Shown here: in pieces, positions 10,701 to 22,700 of the stretch
How positions within the stretch are numbered: the stretch's first letter is position 1
How the letters are laid out: each line of letters opens with the position of its first letter
Source of the DNA: Liquidambar formosana
Lineage: Eukaryota > Streptophyta > Magnoliopsida > Saxifragales > Altingiaceae
Direction of reading: 5' to 3'
Assembly: GCA_039720395.1 (NCBI GenBank)
Contig: CM077833.1
Span: forward strand, 2,998,797 to 3,062,796
Length of the DNA stretch: 64,000 nucleotides
Notes under the pieces: model-generated
Databases searched by the model: none
What the model was told of the DNA's origin: nothing
What the model saw: the letters and a program-made list of their open reading frames with translations, nothing else
Made by a program: the position numbers and the translations under genes

Positions 10701-13700
10701 GCCAACAGGGTTTACCTATTTATTTAGTTTTTCTTTTCAGAAATTGTCATAATGCCTTAATGTTATTATTGTTGTAATACTTGTTAACATTTTTTTTTTG
10801 GAGGCTATTTAAATTATGTGCTTTAGCTAAACATATACCTTTCAAAGGTTGTTTTAAAAGTTTTTTTTTTTTTTTTCCTTCTCCCAATGGTTTTTAAAGT
10901 GCATTAAACTTTTAATAACTTCTACATGCTACTTCCTATAAAGAAACCAAGTTTAACTGAAATAGTATCAAAAACATTTTATAATTGTTGACCCAAGAAT
11001 CAACCCTAGAAGGGGGGTGAATTGGGTTGATGCAAAATATATGGAACTTTAAAAACTTTTGCAAGTGTAACAAATAAACAATGATTCAAATAACACAATT
11101 AATGAAAGAATATAAATAAGAGAGAGTTAGAGAAATTAAACACAAGATATAATGAGGTTCGGCTCTCCCGCCTACGTTCTCGCCTCAAGAATTCCGCTTG
11201 AGGATTCCAAATCCACTAACCAATCTCCTTGCGGGTGAAGATCAAACCCAATCTATTTGTGGGTGTAGATCAAACTTTACACAATCTCCTTGCGGGTGAA
11301 GATCAAACCTAATATACTTGCGGGTGTAGATCAAACCTTTACAACAAGCAAATCCCTTTTGTTCAACAAGGGTTATGCCCAACCCTTAATCTCTCTTAAA
11401 GATAGATATGACTTCAGTACAACAACAAATCCCTCTTGATAGGGTGAATGAAGAATTAAGCTCAATCTAATATGATATGAACAATGAAAGCTCAAGTTGT
11501 GAATCTAGGGCTTAATAATGGATATGAAGAGTATAATCATTTTTATTTTGTTAATCCATACATCTAAGGTGTTTGAGACACCACTTAAATAGGTTGGAAT
11601 GGTTTATAACCGTTGGGAAGGAGCCCATTAAAAATATAGCCGTTAGAACACTTTTTGGGCTTAGAAAGCTAGCCGTTATAGCCTTTCCGTGTAGTCGACT
11701 ACACATTCCAGTAGAGGAATGTAAAGCCTTTCTCAAGGTTTAGTCAACTACATGATTCATGTCGTCGACTAAACTAGCCAAAACCAAGGTTTAGTTGACT
11801 ACATGAAACTTGTCGTCAACTAAACTAGTCAGATATGCTAGTTTAGCTATGTTTTCATGAAAAATTCATTGTTTAAGTCCATTCCTGTCAACTTAGGCCT
11901 CTTGTTAATGATAAAATCAATTAGTTCAAAGGTCTTAAAGTCCTTCTAGGTCATGATCTATAGATTTTATCGTCATTGAGCTTTCACCATTCAACCATTT
12001 ACATGAAATCCTAACTCTCACCCAAATACCAATGGCTATCATCATCATGCATTTTTACATTAAGCTCACAGAATATTATATATGCTCCCCTTAAGTTGTA
12101 TTCTCCCCCTAAATCATATAATCATCAAGTACAAAGAAAATCTAACATCAATCATTACTTTTTCTCCTCCTTTGACATCATAAAAAAGAATGATGTTCAT
12201 ATATAGTCATTATGCCAAGATAATTTATATTTAAGCTCACAAGTTTTCATGCCATACATGAGATTCATAATATCAATAAGTATCAATGAATAGCATCAAA
12301 ATCATCATGTGGATCATGCTTTCAAGTCTATAATGTCCATATAATCCAAGATTATGAAAAGAATAAATATCAATTGTTGAAATATCAATTGAGAAATGAA
12401 ACCTTGGGCTAGCATGAATTTTTTCAGATTTTAGGTATTGAAGCACATAAGACTTATAGAAAGAGATATGTAATATTAGTCATTTCATGCATCAATCTCA
12501 TCAAAAGAGTATATATCAAGATCAATGGAAAAATATACAAAACATTAGCATCATGCATTGATTTGATTTTTATAATTATAGCACTCTTGGCAAGCTCATT
12601 CTTCCACTCTTAAAATAAAGAAGGAATTCTTACTAATATCACCTTATGAAAAGGTTTCTACCTTTTGAGGTTCAAGTATCATTCCTTGGGAGTTCATGAG
12701 TATGAATTGAATTTACGTCCCATTATTTTTCAATAAGCTCATGCTTAAAGTTGTATACCTACAAAACAAGATTATGCAACTTTCTTTGGTACCCAAACCA
12801 TTTTGGGTCCATGAAGGTTAGCACTTAGAATTATAGTCCGTTCAGGTTTCCAAATTCGTTTTGTTTTGACACATGAATTTTGGTAAGATTTTTAAAAATC
12901 AGTTTTGTCAAAAACACACCTTTGACTCCCTAAAGTTTTATCAAAATCTTCTTTGCCATCTGAAAACTTGGCAAGGTAGGGGACAAGTTATCAATCTTTT
13001 CTTTTAAAGAAATATTTTCTTTTTCGAAACATAACAAAGATTTATTTTTCAAAATAGCTTGCTCATATTCTTTCTTTAACTCCTCATTAAGTTTATTCAA
13101 ATTTTCAATTACGTTTGAGAGAGAAGAAATTTTCTTTTTCAAAACAATACTTTTATAAGCAAGTTTTTCGCATTCTTCAAGCAACTTTGCAAAAGAAATT
13201 TGAAGCTCTTCATAATTAGAGGATTCATCAATATTAGAGTTTACCTCCTCTTCTTGTGCCATGAGGAAAAAAATGAGTTACAACATCTTTATCGCTTGAT
13301 GCTTTAATTGAGTCACTATCTTCTTCAACATCTTCACAAGCTTTCATAGTGAGCTCATATGTTGTAAGGTTGCCACTTAAATCACTTAGGTTCATATTAT
13401 TGAGATCCCTTGCTTGAAGAATGGAGGTGGTCAAAGAATCCCAAGCTTTAGGAAGACATCTAAGTATTTTTCTCACCAATTCATCATTAGTATAAGTTTT
13501 TCCAAGAGAGCTCAAAGGATTAATAATAAAATTAAAATGAGTAAGCATTTCAGAAATAGTCTCATGATTCTTCATTCAAAATAATTCATATTCACATACA
13601 AGCATGTTAATTTTGGTTTCTTTAACTTGAGGTGTCCCTTCATAGGTAACCTCCAGAGCATCCCATATCTCTTTGGCGCTAGTGCGCCTAGAGATTTTAC

Positions 13701-16700
13701 TAAATTCATTTTTGGCAAGTGCACAATATAAAAGATTTATAGCTTTAGCATTGATTTCAATTAGTCTCTTGTCATTGTCATCCCATTCTTCTTGGGTTTT
13801 AGTGGGTGTATAGAGTCCATTTTCAATAGCCTTCCATACTTCATAGTTGGAGGCTTGAATAAAAATTCTCATTTTTATTTTCCAAAAATTATATAGAAAG
13901 CCATTAAACAAAGGTGGCCTTAGGGTCAATTGACCTTCAGCAATAAGAGTTCCAAAATGTTTTGACATGATCTTAACTCTAATGAAGATAAAAAAAAAAT
14001 TAGAGCCCTACTTTGATACCAATTGTAGGACCCAGTGCTAACCATTTCACTTAAAACGAGTTAGTGTTAGGGAAGGCACCCCTCAAATATTTTAAAGGGC
14101 AGCGCAGCAGCCAAGCACCATAGTTCAAGTAGTTGCAACTGGTATAACGCTGACCCTAGCCCTGCATCCCTGTAGTCTAGGCCAACAATCACCACCCAGC
14201 GCATGCTCACGCTCTCCCGGGGACTCGAACCCATGACCTTGCTCTAATACCAATTGTTGGCCCAAGAATCAACTATAGAGAGGGGGGGTGAATTGGGTTG
14301 ATGCACAATATATAGAACTATAAAAACTTTTGCAAGTATAACAAATAAACAATGATTCAAATAACACAATTAATGAAAGAAAATAAATAAGAGAGAGTTA
14401 GAGAAATCAAACACAAGATATAACGAGGTTCGGCTTTCCTGCCTACGTCCTCGCCTCAAGAACTCCGCTTAAGGATTCTAAATCCACTAACCAATCTCCT
14501 TGCGGGTGAAGATCAAACCCAATCTACTTGCGGGTGTAGATCAAACCTTTACAACAAGCAAATCCCCTTTGCTCAACAAGGGTTATGCCCAACTCTCAAT
14601 CTCTCTCAAAGATAGATATGAATTTAGTACAACAACAAATCCCTCTTGATAGGGTGAATGAAGAATTAAGCTCAATCTAATATGATATGAACAATGAAAG
14701 TTCAATTTTGTGGATCTAGGGCTTGATAATGGATATGAAGAGTATAATCCTTTTTCTTTTGTTGATCCATACATCCAAGGTGTCTGAGACACCATTAAAT
14801 AGGCTGGAATGGTTTATAACCATTGGGAAGGAGCCCATTCAAAAATATAGCCGTTAGAGCACTTTTTGGGCTTAGAAAACTAGCCATTATATCCTTTCCC
14901 GCATGGTTTAGTCGACTACACATTCCAGTAGAGGAATGTGAAGCCTTTCTCAAGGTTTAGTTGACTACATGATTCAATCGACTAAACTAACCAAAACCAA
15001 GGTTTAGTTGACTACATGAAAGTTGTAGTCAACTACACTAGTCAGATATGCTAGTTTAGCTATGTTTTCATGAAAAATTCATCGTTTAAGTCCATTCCTA
15101 TCAAGTTAGGCCTCTTGTAAATGATAAAATCAATTAGTTCAAAGGTCCTGAAGTCCTTCTAGGTCATGATCTATAGATTTTATAGTCATTGAGCTTTCAC
15201 CATTCAACCATTTACATGAAATCCTAATTCTCACCCAAATACCCAAGTCTTCAATAACTTCAAGTCTTCTTTTGTCGGGGTTCTTGAGAGTTGGAGTCTT
15301 CTCTTCTTAGAGGCTCTATGCTTCTCTTGATCTTTCACTTGATGAAGCCATTTGATTGCCCTTTGATCTCTTGCTTTTTTCTCGTTTGTTTCTCTTGTTC
15401 TCTTGGTTTTCTTCTTATGATAAATCATTTGAGTATAGAAAGTCCTAACTTATAATGATTAGCTCAATGATAAACATTAGCCGATAATCATCAATGCTTT
15501 GTTATCATCAAAATCATAATATATTCATGGAATGAAACCTTGAGCCTAACAATAATTAAACTTAATATTTCAGATTTAATCTTTCTTTTAGGAAGTGAAT
15601 TTCCATCAACTTTTAAAAATTTAGTTGACTTGTTTACCGACCTAAGTCTGACAGGAAGTTGAATTTAAAATCTTGATTGAGGGGCTGAAGAAGTGGAGAA
15701 GAATTCATATTGCCAATCCAAAATTTTTGGGAGTTTTGAATAAGAGCAGCTCATTGATTGGTTGGCAGCTAGATCGAATGGGCATACTGAGCAGCTAAAC
15801 TGTACGATGTGGTTCACAATGCCGTCACATTGTTGGTTGCTACCTTTTTGCTTGCATTGTCTGATTGTCATTGTTTTGCTTTTTAAACTTGAAAAAATCT
15901 CACTGGAATGGCTACATTTCTTAGAATGTGAAACTTATAGACATTGCATAGGTACAATTATGATTACTGAAATGTGGTGCTGAGATTTGTGTTGGTTTTT
16001 GCCCAAAATAATATTGGGTATGCATATGAACTTATGAATACTTGTTTTTTTAGTGCCATTGATTTTATACAATTACGAAATAGGAATTTTACATTACTAT
16101 GCGAGAGAGCACTTCCAATGCTGCTTGCTAATCTTCCAGATCTCTCTGACAGTCTTACTCTAGTCATTATATTGATAGATCAATGCTTCTTGCCTCTTAC
16201 AAATTTCGTTTGGAGTATAAAGGCTTGGTTATGTTTGATTTTGGGATTTCCACGTTCCAAATTTCCAACCTAAATGTTGTTAAACAATTCTTCAATTATT
16301 TTCCTTTTTACCATAAAAAATTGGTGCTTTAGTGTTGTCCATGTAATCCATGTTAGTGCAGGATTGAATATGATTTGAGAATGATATAGCTGTTTAGATC
16401 AAGTCTATGATGGGATTACTGTTGATGTTTTATTTTCTTTGTTGCCCTTTAGCTGAGGTTAGGTTAGCAGTAGTTTTGGAATGCTATACAAAATCCAAAT
16501 TGGTATAATGTTAATTAATATTTTTACTTTGTTATGGCATATTATTTGATGATCTCCAGTCAACAATCAAGGAAAATTGCAAGAAAATTCACAAGAAAGA
16601 GAGAGAAACTGAGAGAAAATAGAAGAAAATCTGTTGAATCTTATTTAGGAGAGAGAAAATTGAGCCCTAAGCTCTACAAATTCTGTTTGTAATTGAACAT

Positions 16701-19700
16701 ATTGAAAACTACTTTCTAACAGAATCCTATCAGCTTATTTATGACAAACAAAAGGCTACAATTGACAAATATACCCCTAATAACATGCTACTAACAGATA
16801 TACTAAAGGGTAATGCTGGAAAAATAGAGCTACTGGTTTATCAAGTGCTGGAGAGACTGAACAGCCCCTTCTTAACAAGCTTTTAGAACAAAGAATCCAC
16901 ATCAGGACTCCCCCTCTGAAAAGAAGCTTGCCCTCAAGATTCAGCTGCAAAATAGGGCCTCAAGTGCTGCACATTAAACAAGTTGGAGATATTAAAGTGA
17001 GGCGGCAACTCCACTTGATATGCATTGTCATTAATCTTGTGTAAAATCTTGCAAGGACCCACTTTCCGATCATTCAACTTCATATAAGTCCCAGCTGGAT
17101 GTTGTTCCTTACTTAAAACCACCCATACAAGATCCCGGCCTTGAAAAGAAGTTCTCTTTTATGCACATCAGCAGCTGTTTTATAGTTGGCATTAGACTCC
17201 TCTATTTTGGCTTGAATTTGAACATGAAGTTCCTTCATAAAAGCTGCCATATCCTCTGCCTTAGCATTAGTTTTCTTGGAAAGTGGTAGAGGAGCCAAAT
17301 CAAGGACACTATAAGGCTTGGAACCATAGACAACCTCAAAAGGAGAAGTATGAATAGTCCTATTGAGAGAAGAATTGAAAGCAAATTCAGCCAATGGAAG
17401 CATGTTTTCCCATCCTCTAGGATTTTCACCAATCAAACACCTCAACAAATTTCCAAGGCTTCTATTAACAGCTTCAGTTTACCCATTAGTTTGGGGATGA
17501 AATGAAGTATTAAAGCTCAACTCGGTTCCACAAGTTGCCACAAAGTTCTCCAAAAATGAGCAAGAAACTTAGCACCTTTGTTGGACACAATAGAACTAGG
17601 TATCCCATGCAACTTGTAGAGACTTCTCTAAAGAAAAGATTAGCAACATGAGATGCATCCATTGCCTTTCGACATGGAATAAAATGTGCCATCTTGGAGA
17701 ATCGATCAACAATCACCATAATCGAATCATTATTCCTTTGGTTGGTGGAAGACCAAGCACAAAATCCATACTAATGCATTTCCAAGGGCTGGTAGGTACA
17801 GGAAGTGGCAAATACAGCCCTGCATTAGTGGCTGTCCCCTTACTCTTTTGGTAAACATGGCACCTTTGAACATGCCTAATAACATCTTTGTTCATTCCCG
17901 GCCAAAAGTAGTCTTGTTGAAGCAATTCTAGAGTCTTTTTCTCACCAAAATGACCCAAATTATGTTGTTCAACAAGCAACTTCTCTCTAAGAGACCAATG
18001 AGGCACACTCAACCTCAATCCTTTGAAGAGAAATCCATCTTTTAACAAAAACTCAGTCTTGGCAGCCTGCTGTCCACTTTGTAAAGCATGGAGAATCTTC
18101 CCAAAATAAGGATCTTCATCATAATGTGCCTTGAACTCATCAAAACCAGCCACCATATTTCGCATCTCAAGTAAGAGATTAACCCTTCTACTCAACCCAT
18201 CAACTACTTTATTAAGAACACTAGACTTATATCTCAAAAAGAAATCAAATTGTTGGAGAAAGCTCACCTACTTGGCATGCCTCTTATTAAGATGTGGTTG
18301 ATTGTTGATGTGCTAAAGAGCTTCATGGTCGGTGTTGAGAATAAACTCCTTGTAGGCCAAATAATAATTCCAATGCTTGATAGCTTGAACAATGGCATAG
18401 AACTCCAAGTCATAAGTAGAATGCTTAAGTTTGGCACCATTCAACTTCTCACTAAAGGAAGCAATTGGTTGTCCTTCTTGGCTAAGGACTCCTCCAATTC
18501 CCACACCCAATGCATCACAATCAAGCTCAAACACCTTGTCAAAATTAGGCAATGCTAGAATAGGAGCTTCCGTCAACTTCTTCTTCAAGAGTTGGAAACT
18601 CTCTTGGGCTGCCAAAGTCCATTCAAAGACTGTTTTCTTGATACAATCGGTGAGAGGAGCAGCTAAGGTACTGAAATTTCTGATAAACTTTCTATAGAAA
18701 GTAGCAAGACCATGAAAGCTCCTCACTTCTTGCATACTAGAAGGTGTAGGCCAATCCACAATTGCTTGGACCTTACTTTCATCCCTAAGCACTCCATTTG
18801 AGGATACAACATACCCCAAAAACGCTACCTTGTCAACCCCAAAACTATACTTCTTTAAGTTGCCATAGAACTTTTCTCTTCTCAAAATGTCAAACACTTG
18901 TTGAAGGTGTTTCAGATGGTCTTCAAAATAGCGGCTATAAACCAAAATATCATCAAAATAAACCACTACACACACTCCCAAAAGTGATTGTAACATTTGG
19001 GTTATAACCCACATGAAGGTACTAGGAACATTAGTGAGCCCAAATGGCATGACAAGCCATTCAAAGAGCCCATTGTGTGTCTTGAAAGCGGTTTTCCATT
19101 CATCTCCTGGACAGATACGAATTTGGTGGTAGCCACTTCTAAGATCAATCTTAGAAAACACCTTTGCACCGGATAAACAATCCGACATATCAGCCAATCT
19201 TGGAATCGGAAAGCGGTACTTGATGGTAATCTTACTAATAGCTCTACTATCCACACACATCCTCCAAGAACTATCCTTCTTTGGAGTCAAAAGAGTGGGA
19301 ATGGCACATGGACTAATACTAGCCCGGATATAGCCTTTATCAAGCAGGTCCTCAATCTGTTTTTGTAGTTCTTCTTTCTCTTTTGGTGTCATTCTATAGG
19401 CTGCCTTGTATGGAAGTGCTGAACCGGGCACCAAGTTAATACAATGTTGGATATCCCGCATTGGAGGCAACTCGGGAGGCAACTCTTGAGGAAACACATC
19501 AGAATATTGTTCTATTAACTCTTCAACAGCACTAGAATCAACATTTTCAGAAACCTTTTCTTGTGGAATTAAAGCAAACACATAGCCACTTTCTAGGCTT
19601 TCTTGAATAAAACTTTTGGAGGTAAGTAAAGAAGTTGTTTGAGGCTTGGAATGCACTTCTTCCTTCAGGGGCAGCAGTGTATATTGTTGATCTCCCTTAC

Positions 19701-22700
19701 ATAAAGTGTATGTATTCTTCTTCCCATCATGGATAGTTTGTCTATCATATTGCCAAGGTCTCCCAGGAAGAATATGGCAAGCATCCATGGGTACTACATC
19801 ACACCACACTTCATCAAAATACTTCTTTTGAATGGAAAAAGAAACCAAACAACGCTTTGTTACCCTGACTTCATTTCCCTTCTTGAACCAAGAGAGCTTA
19901 TAAGGATTAGCATGCTCTTGAGTTGGAAGCTTCAATTTGTCCACCACTTCTTGTGAAACAACATTCTCACAACTTCCACCATCAATGATCATATTACAAA
20001 CCCTTCCATCAATGCTACAAGCAGTGTAAAAAATATTGGTTCTCAACCAATCTTCCTCGGATTCTTGCTTTGGCACTAACAAAGTCTTCTTTAACATAAG
20101 TGCCATGCCTTCTTCCTCATCACAATCTCCACCAATCTCCTCATTTAAGGGCTGGTCATAAGTTGGCGGCATGTCAAAACACACATTTGCATCAAGTTCT
20201 TCCATCAAGTTCTTCCATCAAAAGTGCTCTATTGCGCTCCCCCATTGTCTTTCTACAATCCGAAGACTTGTGACTGGGTCTCCACACTTGAAGAACTTAA
20301 AGTTTCCACTTTGGAACTGATTTCCAGCCCCTTGACAACTTGTATTAGGCTGATTTTGAGTTGGAACAACAACTTTAGCAACCTTAGAAGGCTGCACATC
20401 ACCCCATCGACCTCCCTTTCCAACTTGAGATGCATTACCATCTCTATGGTAGCTTTGGTAAGGCTGTCCAGCCCTTGAAGACCCTTGAAATTGCTGACCA
20501 GATCTAGAAACACCCCAGTTTTGTTGTTTCTCCACCAACAAAGCTCGGTTATAGGCTTCCGAAATGGTCCATAAAGGATGCAATACAAGGACGTCTTGGA
20601 TAGAAGTCTTAAGACCACGTAGGTACCTTGCCACCATTTGTTCTTCACTTTCATTCAAATCAACCCTTGCTATTAATTGATAGAAAGCATAGGTGTAATC
20701 ATCACTACTTCCCGTCTGCTTAAGATTGTGCAAATTCTTATAAAGAGTTTGCATATAATTGAAGGGAATGTAGTGATGCTTAAGCTTCTTTTTCATCTTG
20801 TTCCACTCTTTAATCTTGCCCTTTCTGCGTCGTCGACGATGCATTTGTAGTTGTTCCCACCAAGAAGAAGTACTTCCTTGGAGGTGAATTAAAACCAACT
20901 TCACTTTCGTTTCACCCGACACTTTATAATAGTAAAACATTCTTTCAATAGTATTGAGCCAATCAATAAATTCTTCCGGATTAAGGCTTCCTCTAAACTT
21001 AGGAATGTCAATTTTCAGATTATACTCCAACTTGGAGTCTTGCTTTGCCACAAAAGGTCTTCTTCTTTGGTGAACCCCAAAGGGATTATCAAAAGAAGTA
21101 TCGGTGTCCCTAGACTTATAATTCACCTCACTAGGAGGTTGGAGTCGATGAACCATCTCCGTCAAGAACTCGATTTGCCTCCTCAATTCTCCAATCTTAT
21201 CTCTTTGCTGCTGGTTTTGTGGTGGATCATCTCGTCTGCCCACTGGTGGATGATTTTTAGCCCCAAGCTCCATGTTCATAGCATTTCCTCTATTCCTTCC
21301 TCGTCTACCTCGACCTCTTTGAGCCATGGTAGCACTATGAACTCAAATAATAGTTTGAATTTAAGAGAATGTGAAGCCAAACAGCAGCAACACTCCAAAA
21401 GCCAACTAACTTGAAAGCTCTTGAAGAACAAAGTATGAATTTGCAGTAGAAAAGAATTGAAGTTCAAGCACACTAGGCTCGAAAGAATCTGTCACAGCTA
21501 TGGACTAAAATATCCACGATATCTTCAATATATCCACGATATATCTTTGTATCCGTACCTCTCGATACGATATCCAATTGACATATCTTTTTCGCAAAAT
21601 ATCTGTATGATATTTTCGATATTTTTGATATTATTGATAAAATCTTGATATATCTCGATATATCCATAATTTTTTTTTTTTTTTTTTTTTTCACATAGTA
21701 TCGCCGATATATCAAATATATTGATGATATATCGAGATATATCGACTATATCGAAATATTCATTTTCTTGTTATTGTGTCAAAATTATCTCCTCTTACTC
21801 TTTAAGTATTAATTTATATAAAAATTCTAATTTTATTAATGGCTTAAATTAGTGTTATGAAGTAACATCCTTCATTTACTCTATTAAAATATTTGTTCTT
21901 TTGCTCGGCGTAGTACACTTTTTATACCTTACACAATACATACTAGTCTCATACACATTTAAATAGCAATATTTTAATTTTAAACTGTTATTTAGAGTCT
22001 AAATCATTGTTCCTAGAGTTTCAATGAAAATATACTTGTTTAACTAAAAATATCCATTATATCTTTAAATCGATATCGAAAATTTTGATATATCCATCGA
22101 TATATCCGATATCTCCGTATTTTTGGACCCTCGATATATCTATTGATATCGATATTTAAGTCCTTGGACTCACAGCAAGTGGACAGGGCTCGAACAGAGC
22201 TAACGGAAGCCAACGACTACAACAAAACCCTTAGAACTCATTCTGGAACCAATTGGAAGCTTCAATCAACCAATTCAAGAAGGGTCTAACCAGAAACAGA
22301 TCTCGCACGAAGCTATGATGTGTTGTGACCTCAAGAATTTCTTCAAAATTGATGTCGAACCAAAATTACAAGCTGCGATAGAGAGAAAACCTCCAGATTG
22401 CTCTCTCGATCCAAACCAAAGGCTTCGAACTAATATTTGGCTGCAAAAGTAGGTGAACCTTCAACGTTGCTGTGTTGCGATCAAACCCTAGGTAACCCTA
22501 GGCTTGTTCGACCATGAATGGAGCATCAGACTTCATCTCGGCACAGGAAAAGAAGAAAAAAGAGGGGCTAAATTCAACTCCATAGAGCATCGATCCGTGG
22601 CTCTGATACCAAATGATGATCTCCAGTCAACAATCAAGGAAAATTGCAATAAAATTCACAAGAAAGAGAGAGAAAGAGAGAAATTGAGAGAAAATGGAAG

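Larger units (their letters stand above)
10986..15237 (-). mobile_element. Ty1/copia retrotransposon, Sirevirus-like, gag only
   Basis: Minus-strand element in NUF2 intron 6. Its 5' LTR is 14255-15237 and its 3' LTR 10986-12024. Both start TGTTGRCCCAAG and end CACCCA on the + strand, with about 93-95% identity by eye. A primer-binding-like motif adjoins the 5' LTR, and purine-rich stretches (GGGGGAG) lie inside the 3' LTR side. Only gag remains; no protease, integrase or reverse transcriptase is visible, so the element is a deletion derivative. LTRs of about 1 kb with upstream palindromes, a gag coiled coil and a GATGTCAAAGGAGGAG-like block fit the Sirevirus lineage. No matching 5-bp TSD was found (see 15238-15600). 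Confidence 0.8.

Noticed and set aside
15974..16273. 99-residue ORF in intron 6
   Set aside because: No family resemblance and no gene signals; intron sequence of this length yields such ORFs by chance.
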